Shown: piece after piece, positions 51,551 to 62,690 of the stretch
Layout of the letters: the number at the start of each line of letters is the position of its first letter
Position numbering within the stretch: position 1 is the first letter of the stretch
The notes under the pieces: generated by a model
Told to the model about the DNA's origin: nothing
Seen by the model: the letters and a program-made list of their open reading frames with translations, nothing else
Database searches by the model: none
Assembly (NCBI GenBank): GCA_009617715.1
Contig: VTFK01000115.1
Coordinates: 62,001-126,000 of the forward strand
Reading direction: 5' to 3'
DNA length: 64,000 nucleotides
From: Plectrocnemia conspersa
Taxonomy: Eukaryota > Arthropoda > Insecta > Trichoptera > Polycentropodidae
Made by a program: the position numbers and the translations under genes

Positions 51551-54108
51551 ATGGAGGAAGAAAAGCTAATAGAATGTGTTCGTAAACACGAATTTTTATA
51601 TAATTTAAAACATCCAAAATACATGGATACCATAAAAAAGGAGCTTGCGTGGAAAACTATTTCAGATCAAATGAAACAACCAGGTAAATATAATTACAGA
51701 TTTTTTATTGAAAATATGATTACTATGAATTGCGTTCTTTGGCGTTTTGTATTTTTATATTATATACCAAAATCTACCATATTTATACACACTATCTATG
51801 ATTTATACAAAATATTACCATCACTATCTTTACTAAAAGCACAAACGTTGACGGAAATAAATTGATAATTCGCATCAACCAAAGCCAGAAGTACAATAGA
51901 AAAGGTTTTTTTATAACTAAAATATAGTAAACCATTATTTGCAGGTGCTAAAATAACGACATGTTCTCCGTCAAGAGCGCCTACACAATTAGGAAAATTC
52001 CACTTCATCGAAAAATTATCTGCCTGGTCCCACCTGCTCCCCTCCCCCAAAAAAATCCATGTTTGTTATTCACGTCAAAAGCAATAAAATCGTGCCGTCG
52101 CCGTCGCTTTATAACAATATTACGAATGAAATGAAATGAATTAAAACGTGATACCAGATCGAATACATTTTCATCGGTAAACCTATATTTTTACAGGTGA
52201 AAATATAATTTATATGGCATGTGCTATTAAATAATAACATAAACATTTCCATACTTATCAGTATTTATTTACATGTGATGTATAAATGTTACTGTGGATG
52301 TGAATTTTTATTATCAGCCTATAATTATAGTTTTAGAACGTTCATTAGGTGAAGTCCAAAATAAAAAATAAGCCAACTTAATTCTCAGGGGAAAATAAAC
52401 GGAAGAAGTATAGACAGACGTCGCTTCATATTGCTCCATAGTTTGTCTGCACATGGATATTTTACTGTTTTAAGAATATGATAACTATTATTGCAAATAT
52501 TACTACGAACTTCTGATACGTGAGTGTTTGTCAAAGTATATTCAAACTTCGGCTTAGATAATTCGATTAAGTTGTAATATTGCTATAAAACATGAACGAT
52601 AGATAACCGAGCGTTTCCACTGCGATCGCGACGACACGATTTTATTGCTTTTGACGTGAATTTTAAACAGTATTTTAAAAATACATGTCATTTTATGAAT
52701 TTTAAAAATACATGTCATTTAATGAATCTTAATGAAATATTAAAAAAACGACCACGGACTGTCCAACTTTTGCCTCCCCTTCTCCCTAGATAAATCTGAA
52801 ACCACGTCACTGTATCTGCCAAAAATAGGCAAAATTTAGGGGATGTCAATATTTATTATGTCGAAATTAGCAAAAGTGCAGAAAGAGCAGATATAACAAA
52901 ATCATCTCAGAGCAGGCCCCAGCTTATTTAGGACCCTAGCTAGGCAAAAAACTAAATTTGCTTCCCCCATATAAATTATTAAACTATTACATATAAATAT
53001 GAGTTAAAAAATATGACTGTACCATACATTTTTTTTTCGATACTATTAGGCATTTTAAAACTTATGCAGCAAAGACAATTATATGATAACCACAGAACAA
53101 AGAATATTATGGTAACTTACCAAAGTAGTTTACAAATTCAATAAAAAATCAGATTTACAAACTTAAATAGATAAAGGTCAAATGTCAATTGCTACAGAAT
53201 AATTTTAACCGATGAATATTAAATTAAAGGGAGTAATGGTGTAATCCGCCACTACCGGTGATTGGTGATTCATTAAATTTATTAATTAATCACCAGTCGC
53301 TAAGTAGTTGCAAGCAAATAAAAAAATGTTGTTTTGTTTTTTAGCTGCGGCTTGTAAACAAAAATGGCAAGCTCTTAGGGATGCTTATAGAAGAGCATTA
53401 AATAAAAGGAAAAGAAAAAGTGGACAATCAGTACAAAAGTTTAAAAAATGGAAGTTTGAAGAAGAAATGTCTTTTGTAACTTCATTCTTTATGGAAAGAA
53501 AAACGACGGATTCCATTGAAATTACAAGCGATGAAGAGTCTGACAATGGATATCGTGAAATACAACCAATTGCATCTAAAAACATTAGCTCCGATGCTGG
53601 AATCGACGAAATTGCTGTTGCTGATATTGAAGACTTTAATAAATCTATCGGTGCAGAAATCCTAGAAGACGATGAAAAGATCCCTAGCAAGAATTGTAGT
53701 GTCGAATTTAATGAAGAAGTTACCCAAAATAATAAATCAAAACAAAATCAAAGTGGGAAGTCTTCGAAGGAAAAGGTAGTCAAGAAGGCTAAGTTTCAGC
53801 CAGCGCAGTCTGCATCTCCTGTATTAATGCCAAAATTATTGGACCACCATAACAAATCAGAACCACAACGGGTACACGACGAGATTGATCGTTTTTTTTT
53901 AAACATTTCTGACACAATTAAGAAGTTTTCACCATATTTACAAGCACTAGCAAAAAACAAGATTTTTACCCTTGTTTCTGAGATGGAGTTACAACAGCTT
54001 GCACCACCTAGCTTCACGTCTTCAAATCGTTATGCGTTATCTCCGCAATCGACTTCATATGAATGTGTATTTTTAAATGAAATTATAAATTCACTAGTAG
54101 ACACATAA
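51551..54108 (+). CDS. MADF-BESS domain protein, probably from a PIF/Harbinger transposon
   Basis: Two exons, 51551..51683 and 53345..54108, join in phase 1 across CAG|GTAAAT and TTTTTAG|CTGCGG into 298 aa. The MADF domain (residues about 5-95) is split by the intron: EKLIECVRKHEFLYNLKHP from exon 1 and KQKWQALRDAYRRALNKRK, FKKWKFEEEMSFV from exon 2. An acidic/polar linker follows, with a Lys-rich stretch (GKSSKEKVVKKAKF). A BESS motif lies near residues 232-272 (DRFFLNISDTIKKFSPYLQ). MADF-BESS proteins bind DNA and self-associate; some insect ones are host regulators, others accompany the Harbinger nuclease. A Harbinger nuclease fragment lies antisense in the intron, which favours transposon origin. 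An alternative start at 53308 would lose half the MADF domain. The reading frame is intact in both exons, so recent decay or domestication are both possible. Confidence 0.75.
51800..52030 (-). pseudogene. PIF/Harbinger (DDE_Tnp_4) transposase fragment
   Basis: Minus-strand frame with KWNFPNCVGALDGEHVVI (first catalytic Asp in GALDGEHV), YKKTFSIVLLALVDANYQF (second Asp) and FSKDSDGNI. It keeps the middle of the nuclease only; the N-terminal part and the last catalytic Glu are absent. It abuts an R1 copy at 52.03-52.06 kb, which probably cut it. Confidence 0.82.
52060..52812 (+). repeat. R1 repeat copy inside the MADF gene intron
   Basis: TTCACGTCAAAAGCAATAAA at the left, TTTTCATCGGTAAACC, AGACAGACGTCGCTTC in the middle and the CACGGACTGTCCAACTTTTG end at 52750-52812. 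Confidence 0.7.
53263..53295. repeat. 14-bp inverted repeat just upstream of MADF exon 2
   Basis: TGGTGATTCATTAA (53263-53276) pairs with TTAATTAATCACCA (53282-53295) with one mismatch and a 5-nt loop. It lies 50 bp before the acceptor. Confidence 0.65.
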
Positions 54109-54449
54109 TTGATTTATAATTTCACTGGTGAAACTTTATTCTTACATGTGTTTCGGAACATTTTGACACTGAGAGGTGTGTCGCCCCACATTTTTTAATA
54201 CAAAGTTCAGCATAAAGAATGGTAGTCTATACTTAGTGTAATAAATATCATTTTCAGCACATCGGTAAAATTGTATTGGCCATGTATTGGTTCGGAAAAA
54301 TAGAAAAAATATTTTTATTGAAAATAAGCACTTGACTTCAATAACTCGGATACTTTTATAATATTTTTATCGACATAAACTTTTTTATAAAATCACGCAA
54401 ATATACATTTCACATCACAGTTTAGAGCAGCATATATTTTCACTAGCAC

Positions 54450-55240
54450 GTGCTAGTGAAATTATATTTTGTATTTTCAATTGTGTTGGGCAACCATTCC
54501 TTTTAATTTTTCCCATAAATGCTTTATAAGATTTAGGTCTGGTGACTGTGCAGGAAATTCTTATAGGGTCAAACTATTTGACGCAAACCAAACCCTGATT
54601 TTCGCGAAGTATGGCACGAAACATTGACTTGTTGGAATCGTGCTTGGAAATATTTTCCAGAAGGAATCCATTAAAATGGATTCAAATAAATAAAATAAAC
54701 GTCACTATTCACACTAACCTCGCAAGTGTATTTGCTACCCCTGTTGCTGACGTGCAGCTCCAGATCATACCGCTTCCGCCACAATATTTTACTTTGGGCA
54801 CTACTCAAGTTAGATGTTCTTCTCCGACTTCAACGGACGTACACTACACCAGGGGTCCCAAAAACAAACGAAAATATTACAAGAAGTATGATTATTTTAA
54901 AAAATTATTGCTCTAGACATTTTAGAATAAATTAAGTTTTTATTATATTTTTTTATATTAAACAATAGCAGTTTAAAATTACCTCAAAGTTGGACTCATC
55001 GATTCGATCTTTCTGGACGGTTGTCTTTCGTTTTCTTCCAGTTTTTTGCATTGATTTGTAAGAACTACATTCGATGAACCGTTTCAAAGCATTTTGGATA
55101 CCGTATCGTGAACAATTAACGTGTTTACTAATTTACGATGGATTCAGTCCTTGGGATTGCACTTAAAATATATTCGCTCTTTTAGCTTCACTTAAATCGC
55201 GTTTTTTGGCATTTTTTTAATGTTCACATGATATTAAAAA
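54450..55240 (-). pseudogene. Tc1-like transposase remnant
   Basis: On the minus strand the order is right for Tc1: from 55230 AKRANILSAIPRTESIV-like DNA-binding part and KTGRKRKTTVQKDRID linker, then a gap, then EFPAQSPDLNLIKHLWEKLK (54580-54480), the block with the second Asp region and the DLNPIENLW signature. Frameshifts and a deleted middle make it non-functional. R1 pieces lie at 54060-54150, 54410-54480 and 55490-55560, so it is probably nested in an R1 copy. Confidence 0.78.
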
Positions 55241-55379
55241 TAAATTATTAAATAAAAAAATTATAACGATAAATAAAAGCCGAAATCACGCAATCAAACA
55301 TAACGGTCGCTAGGCGAGACTAAACAATAAGACCTGCAATAACGACAAACTCCTTTGTTGAGATTTCAAAATTACGGTT

Positions 55380-56310
55380 AAAACTACCTGCTTAAATATT
55401 TTGGCCATACTATGCACTTGTAAAGAGTTACACGCCATTTTAAGGGGTGGCAAATTATTATATTATGGCCAAGGCTGTATTTACCGTTGAAAATGTATTC
55501 CGATATGATTTCACTGAAGTACTAGTAAAATAAATATATTTTCACTGGTAATACATATGTAATATTTTATATTCAGTGGTAACAGATATAGATATTTTGA
55601 AAAAAAAATGAAAATTTCATTGGTTTTCAACTATTTTTTGTTAAAAATCATTTTATTATTATGTCATCATAAATATGAACTTTTTGTATTTAAATCACCA
55701 CATATGTTTGTTAAGTAGCGATATACATATATAATATATATGTTTGTATATTATTTCATTGGAATAAAAAGAAGAAAAAACTGCAAAAAACACTTGTATG
55801 ATTAGAAAAATACTCATGACATATTTGATAGCATAAATTTAAATATTAATAATAATGTATTCGTTGAACTAACGTAAAATAGTTTTATTATTTACTTTCA
55901 GAAAATAGCACACTTCAAAGTCTACAAAAACTTGATTCTAAAAGGATTTTACGCGGCTGTTATATTTTCTGTATGTTTTGTGTGCCGGTAAATAGAAAAG
56001 ACACTAATTTAAGTCGAAATGGTAAATTACTGTATTATCTCTCTTATTGCAACGTATATAAAGTCGGACAATCAAAGTTAGTTTAATACTGTGTGCCATT
56101 TATATAGGTTTTATTATGGCCAAAACTTGGCGGCACTCTGATAACACTGACGTGACGGGCTGATTCTCTTGGTGAACTTTGACGGAACGGCACCATTTAA
56201 AAGTATATCGTATTAATAACATGTTGTGGGGGTCCATTTATTATGGTCAAGACTTGACGGCACTTTGGTAACACTGACGTGACGTAGGCACATTCTCTTG
56301 GCGATGGTTG
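55380..56310. repeat. Tc1-like end repeats including a direct duplication
   Basis: The motif TTATTATGGCCAAAACTTGG with GGCACTCTGATAACACTGAC (56111-56178) recurs with a few changes at 56238-56305, period 127 bp. Related TATGGCCAA motifs flank the Tc1 remnant (55.41 kb reversed, 55.46 kb). Subterminal direct repeats of a Tc1-like element are the likely source. Confidence 0.55.
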
Positions 56311-58787
56311 CACAATAGAAAAATAGTATATTTTCGCATATAAGTAAATAAATTAAATACGTAAATTATTTAGTATTGTACAAATAGTTTCTTTGCTACA
56401 TATTATTTAATATAAGAAGCAACCAAGAAAGCTCTGAAGTTAGACGCTAGTAAAATAATTAATGTTTTTACTCTAGTATTGTTTTATAAAGTATCTGTCT
56501 TTATAAAATACAACAGTATTCGAGTGTTATTTAGAAATATTTAGATTCATATTTTCGATTGATTGTAAATATAAAAAAACTGAGGTTAAGTATATTGTTT
56601 TAATGTACTTTTTTATTTTTCATTATTGCATAATAATAATAACCCCATAAAATGTATTTATGTATACATTTTATGGCTTATAAGGAAGGCCGAATAATAA
56701 TCTCAACGATTATAACTTTAAGAGTTGCTGTATACTAAAATTTGAAACCAACGTTATGATGAGTTTTTAAAACACGTGCCATTAATTGTAAACGGTATTA
56801 GCATATGAACCAGTGCAAAGGTATATCACTAATGCAAATACTCTCGCTTATTTTTTGCAAAATTCAATACGTGTTTACTCAATATCGCCACGCTCTTGAC
56901 TATTCTCGTTCTCGTCTTTAAATAATAAAATGACTACATTTAAAGTATTAATTTGCAGTCAATATTGCAATCGTAATTTTATACTAATATATAGTCACAT
57001 TAAATACTTTGATATGACATATAAGTCGATATATATATAAAAGTACATTGTGAATAGAAAACGCTGTCTATCCCGAAGCAGTTCGGTTACATTAAAAATA
57101 CATTTATGTCATAGAAGGATGGATTGTGATTTGGTTGTTAATCAAGAGTAAAAATATGTGAGAGTACAATAAGTGCACATAAATTTAAATAAAACGTAGT
57201 ATCGAAACATTCAGTATCAATATATACAATAGTTAGGAGTTAATTTTTTTATTATTAATGTATTTATATCTACACTTTTTCGTTTTTTTATTATTATTTT
57301 TAATAAATATATATGTACACGAGATAAATATTTTTAAAACAGCAAATTTCTGTTGACAACTCTAAATTTTATATAAAAATGTTAATTTTTTAGTAGATTT
57401 TGTAACCACGTTCAATTTTTTTAGGTAAAATTTCAGTTAACTAAATATCCAAAAATATTGCGCTGCACGATCAAATGTGCCTATATATTAATACTAGAAT
57501 GAAAAATTCGCGATACTTTAGTTGTATTTAATTAAAATATCACCACTTTTTTTTAAATAAATATTTTTTTATTTTGAACTGTATGATTCCTGAAACATTG
57601 TTTACATGACGCCACTGGTTGTTATCTAAATTGATTTTTATTATATTAAAATTAAGACAAATCAATTGTGTTTTATGTTAACAAAACAATGATATTTCCA
57701 AAAGTGGAATTAAAATTAAAATAATTTTAGTGTACAATTTCATGATTTTACATATACTACATATATATATAAAAAATATAAGATAAATATCTAATGACCA
57801 ATAATGTTTTTTGCATTTTAACCAAAGTTAAGTATGACGTGTCTGATATTGTTTCTATACGTCACATATGTAATACATTTATTTATACAGCAAATTTAAA
57901 AACATAAGATACTACTAAATTTTCAAAGCAAAAATCTACAATACTGTAAAAAACGATATATCCCGAAACACAATTCACAGGTATTTTAATGGTTTCAATG
58001 TCATGCATCGATGGTTTATTTGTATCGATTTTTTTATGACTGACGGCTGGAAAAATCACTCGACTACTGTAAGACCTTCTCTCGTAATAGAACCTACGTA
58101 TAATGAAATTTATGAATAAAATCTATTATCATTTATTAATAACCTTTAGCATTTCATTGCAATGTAGCTTTTTTCTAGGATTAGATAGAATTTACATAAA
58201 ATATATAAAGAAAATACAATCATTACAGAATATAATTTATTTAATTCAAAGATAAATAATATTAATACCGACTCGCGTTAACGATCATTTTCACTTTAAA
58301 TAATCTCGAAAACAACTATCAGCATAGTTAATTTTCTGTTTTTAAATAAAAACAAGAAATGATTTTACTTCGAACTTTTATTTATACTCATCATATCGAT
58401 ACACGTGTATGATTAAATTTTGCCGAGGTGCGCATAGAAACAAAAAAAATACGATTTCTGGTTTGTTCTCAGTCGATAACCTAGGGTCAAGTAATTAATT
58501 GTAATTTATATTAAAATCTATATGAAAAACATAATTAAGTACTTATAGTAATACTGCAAATGTCACGATAAGAAATAATAATATTCACATCTTGGCAAAA
58601 CAATTCATTCTATCATGTGAATAACGCATGATTACCTCTTTTTCATTTTTATTTTAGCCAATTAAGTGATCACCTTTAACATTACATATAATATATAACA
58701 TATATTCAAATAAAATTTATATATTTTTATAAAACAATCACCGCCGTTTAATTAATCACAACCCTTTTATACATGTATTTAACAAAA
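56310..58787. other. AT-rich region upstream of the RTN4IP1 3' end
   Basis: No gene, transposase or recognisable repeat was seen. The region is AT-rich with short poly-A/T runs. Minus-strand poly(A) signals of RTN4IP1 should lie close to 58787; several AATAAA-like sites exist and none can be singled out. Confidence 0.5.
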
Positions 58788-61700
58788 TTAATTTTTAGCA
58801 ACTTCTATTACAATTTTTCCTCTCATGTGTCCGTCCTTCATCCTTTGATAAGCTACAGGTAACTCGTCAAATCTATATATTTTCTCAACAATAGGGATCA
58901 TCTAAAACACGTAAAACATGGCAATATAATATTTAAAATTAAATTAATAAATAGCTTATAATAATATTATACCTTATTATTTTGCACCAATTCGTGTAGA
59001 TATTTGATGCCTTCCAAACTCGGTACAAAATACGCCCAATGTACTACGCTTCCACTTTTCAACGCCTGCATGTTTGGACATATCAAGTTCGATACGGTAG
59101 TCACGGCACCTCGGATGAGACCCATTTCATCAAAATTCTTCAATACGGGCGTAGTGAACGTAACGTAATTTCTAAATTTCACCGGTAGCTTGGCCGAATA
59201 ATCGGAGCCTAAGCCGGCGCAATCCAATACTAAATCAAATCTAAAAATACAATATTTAAACAGTAAAAATATAATAATATAATATGTAATTATAAAATAC
59301 TATACCTTCCGTAATCCGAAAGATTTTTTTCATACTCTGATGAAGTATAATCCAAAACATTATCGGCACCCAAGGATTCGATCAACGGTACAGCGTCGCT
59401 CGCGCACGTTGCTGTGATCTAAATATAATGAAATACATTATTTTGTGATAATACAAGCGTTGATTAAATATAATAAATATATTCACTTTGGCTCCGCCAG
59501 CCCGAAGTATCTGAACGGCCGACGTTCCCACGCCTCCTGACGCTCCCAAGACTAAGGCTTTAAGACCGGACATACTGTTCAGTTTTAATCCAGCGCTATA
59601 CATCAGTCCGGACCAAGCGGTCAAACCGGTGTATAAAATACTGGCAGCTTCGCAAGTGTTTATATTTATCGGTTTCTTGCAGACCTTTAAAAATAATACA
59701 ATTTATATTTTAAAATATTAACTATTTAAAATAAAGAGTTGTTAATAATGTGAATGGGATTAAATGTGATTACTTTCAAATAAATTTAGAAATAAAGCAA
59801 AAAAATTAGCAATCTGTTTTCTGCGCTAGTTAGACTGGCCTCCGCACGTGTTCGGAATTTCGCTTGACGCTACACCGGGGGGTCACATATAACCCATTAG
59901 GTATTTTTTTCATTTGCGATTAATAAATTATTTTAGTAATATTTTGTTATTCTAGGGTAGTTTCTTTATTTCTCAGTATTCAAAACAATCCGTCAAAAAT
60001 GGAATTATGTTTTATGAATCATTATTTCTATTGTTCAATTTTATTATTATATTATAAAAAACGGATGCGATTTAACATGGAATTATTTTAAAAGATATGT
60101 GCATTTAAATAAATAATTGTTTGTACATTTATATACTGTAAGTCTTCTGATTTTTTCTTACAAAAAAATCGTTTTAGAGTTATTCATGGGGTGTTCACTG
60201 TTCTAACCAATGCTTGCTCGCACCTAATCTGTCCAACAGTAATGCACAAACAATTCGCAGTGGGAACACTCGTTTTTTGGTCAAATTTAAAATGACTACT
60301 GTTTAGAATCCACGCCAAAAGTAATCAAATCAGCAATAGAAGCGCTCGGTTTCTAGCGTTCATATTAAGACTTTTCGCGATAATTGTTTTTGCGCCCTTC
60401 TATTGACCAAAATTCGATTTAAATAACCTTTAACCAATACTCAGAAGGCTGTAAGTTATCTTGTTTAAAAAGGTTTGATTTGAATAAAAAAAAAAAAATT
60501 TGTTGAAATTACTCAAAGGCTTCATTAATATCAATATAAATAACATTTAAATTGGTGTAGCACATGAAGTTAGTCAAGAGTGAAATAAAAAATAATTTAC
60601 CTATGATTTTAAAAATGCAATAAATATTATTAAAAAAAATATTTTTACATAGATGCAAAAATTAGTGGTTGGGTAGTGGGGGTATTTCTCCCCCGCTTGA
60701 CTCTTAGTGAAATAGAAATATTAAATGACATCTAAGATTCTAAATCAGAAATTAAAAAAAAACAGTCTCGACTCTACTCTGAAAATATGCCAATTCGGTG
60801 AAATCATATCGGAATACATTTTCACCGGTAGATATATGTTTTTTACCAGTAATAACATAATTTATCTGGCAGGTGCTAGTAAAATTATATGATTTTAACT
60901 TTTCCGTGTATAGTAATATATACATTTACATACTTATCGTTATTTATTTACATGCAATATTACAGTGAATGTGTATTTTTCAGTAAAGTTATATTGTCAC
61001 TAGTGAATATTTTATTTTATTTTAATGCTTTCTGATTTATAACACGTATCCTTTTTTATGATTAAATAGCATCCAAGTGAGAATAGTTCAAGACAGTGAC
61101 AGTTAATCGTGCACATATATCTAACAACTAACAGCTCAATATATTAATAACCAATTAACGCTAGCTAAATGTATTAAATACTAATTTATAGAAATTAAAA
61201 AATTGGCTAATAACTGTTTTATTAAATTTACCATATTGGTATCGACGAGCACATATTCAGCGTGACATCCTTGCAGGTGAACGGGAACGACTCCCCAAAC
61301 CGACGATCCGATCGATAAGTCTTTGGAAGCGCTCAAGCCTTTAGAAACAATTTTTCCACAAAAGTCACGCCCGAGAGTCAGCGGAAATTCAATATTATCC
61401 ATGTTTCTCATACAATTGAAAGCCGTAGAACCATATCCTCCTGAAAGTAATCATTAATAATTATAATATGTTATTAGTATATATAATTTTAACAGTGTTT
61501 TTAAACAAGATACTGTCGGTAAAATAAACAGATTCACCTTTGTACCGTATTGTTTTTTATACGATATTTCGTAATATTAATTATTTATATTATCTCTAAA
61601 TACTTACCGATCATAAGTACGTCTAAAGGATTTACAGAAGCCGCTTCAACTTTGACAAGAACTTGATCCGGTCGGACGATGTGAGGAATTCTAGTGTTTC

Positions 61701-61848
61701 TCGACAACTTTAATTCGTCCAAATTTCCGTAAGAATGTATCTGCCAAGATGTCATCTTATCGTTTTCCGTCGGATTCTCTCGAGCCGCGGTGACGACATT
61801 TCTGCTCAGTCTAGATATCCGCTTCAACTTAATTAAAATTGCAGCCAT
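58788..61848 (-). CDS. RTN4IP1: RTN4IP1-like NADPH oxidoreductase, mitochondrial
   Basis: Six exons join in phase: 61848..61608, 61440..61232, 59684..59487, 59418..59306, 59240..58973, 58901..58788; 380 aa (human 396). It is a zinc-free medium-chain dehydrogenase/reductase of the quinone oxidoreductase type. The N-terminus MAAILIKLKRISRLSRNVV is basic and amphipathic, as a mitochondrial presequence. QVLVKVEAASVNPLDVLMIG and FPLTLGRDFCGKIV form the substrate half. GASGGVGTSAVQ (residues 197-208) is the NADPH loop, followed by SLGADNVLDY and DLVLDCAG. The C-terminus is MRGKIVIEV. In mammals the protein (OPA10) is a mitochondrial NADPH oxidoreductase linked to coenzyme Q. A longer frame opens at 61956, but that extra part overlaps repeat DNA and would hide the presequence, so 61848 is preferred. 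The 1.55-kb intron 2 holds R1 and R2 copies. Confidence 0.95.
60060..60255 (+). repeat. R2 repeat copy in RTN4IP1 intron 2
   Basis: GGAATTATTTTAAAAGATAT, then TTATTCATGGGGTGTTCACT and CCAATGCTTGCTCGCACCTA, ending ATGCACAAACAATTCG. Confidence 0.68.
60256..61015 (+). repeat. R1 repeat copy in RTN4IP1 intron 2
   Basis: Directly follows the R2 copy. It has CAGTGGGAACACTCG, TTGCGCCCTTCTATTGACCA, TACATTTTCACCGGTAGATA, GGCAGGTGCTAGTAAAATTA and ends in TATTGTCACTAGTGAA. Confidence 0.7.
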
Positions 61849-61941
61849 TACTTCGAATGTTTTGACAGCTTGACACTGTGTTGCCAACGAAAAAATGTGA
61901 CACGACACACGATTGTTTTTTAAAGGCTCGTATTTTTCCGG

Positions 61942-62070
61942 GCAGAATTTTAACATGGTTTTAGTCAGAATTTATATTGCATGGGTCAGAATATATCGGT
62001 CAGAATACTAGTGGTCAAAATAAATATTAAATGGTCAGAATAAATAAATTGTCATAATTTATATTAATTA
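61942..62070 (-). repeat. TTCTGACC array, minus orientation
   Basis: About six degenerate GGTCAGAATAAAT units read as the reverse of the 28.8-kb array. They lie about 95 bp upstream of the RTN4IP1 start. Confidence 0.65.
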
Positions 62071-62077
62071 AGTAAAA

Positions 62078-62201
62078 TTGTTCGACGGCGTCTGTCGTTT
62101 ACATCTTGACAGTTCTGACGCGCCAACGCTGAATCAACAGCTCTTGTTCGACGGCGTCTGTCGTTTACATCTTGACAGTTCTGACGCCCCAACGCCGAAT
62201 C
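62078..62201. repeat. Tandem duplication, period 66 bp
   Basis: A 58-bp unit beginning TTGTTCGACGGCGTCTGTCG lies at 62078-62135 and again at 62144-62201, with only a few differences. Each has CTTGACAGTTCTGACGC. It is far less AT-rich than its flanks. Confidence 0.88.
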
Positions 62202-62475
62202 GTGATAATCAAAGTGTAACATTCTAAAATAAAACAAAATTCATTTTATAACATGCTTTTTATTTATTAATAATTACAAATTTATATTTTTTTAATAATA
62301 TTGTATTGATTTGTTCTCATTTCGGAATATCGTAGACATTGTCCAGCATCATCCGATCTATGACTAACTGTTCAAAAATCGAAGACGCACATGTGAGTAC
62401 CACAATTGGAATGAGATAATAAAACAAGCTTCTTGCGTAAAATATGTGACTATGGCAGCAAATTACTTTGTTATT

Positions 62476-62535
62476 TTTATTCTGACCGAAAATTGATTTT
62501 TATTCCGATCAAAATTTGATTTAAATTCTGACTAC
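62476..62535 (+). repeat. TTCTGACC array, plus orientation
   Basis: Three degenerate units (ATTCTGACCGAAA, ATTCCGATCAAAA, ATTCTGACTAC) face the array at 61942-62070. Confidence 0.55.
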
Positions 62536-62690
62536 ATATTTAATTACAAGTCGTTAGGCTTCCACAGTAAAGTTATATTGCTTTTACTGCTCATGGTCAC
62601 ATTTTATGCTGTTAAGTTCGCCGAGCGTCTGGCAGTTCGCAGTTCGCAGTTTTAGGTTATTACTCGTGGTTCAGCGGCTCTCGCGTCAAC

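Larger units (their letters stand above)
61849..62690. promoter_or_regulatory. Divergent promoter region of RTN4IP1 and EBP2
   Basis: 842 bp separate the two start codons, so this should hold both promoters. It contains inverted TTCTGACC arrays, a 66-bp-period duplication and an AT-rich middle. Short repeats (GCAGTTCGCAGTTCGCAGTT, 62632-62651) lie just before the EBP2 start. No TATA box is obvious on either side. Confidence 0.55.

Noticed and set aside
53308..53344. Start of the MADF gene at 53308 instead of splicing from 51683
   Set aside because: It would remove the first half of the MADF domain. Joining 51683 to 53345 restores a continuous domain with correct phase and a good acceptor.
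61849..61956. Longer N-terminus for RTN4IP1 starting at 61956
   Set aside because: The extra 36 codons run into the TTCTGACC array and would place the amphipathic presequence internally. The ATG at 61848 gives a typical mitochondrial start.
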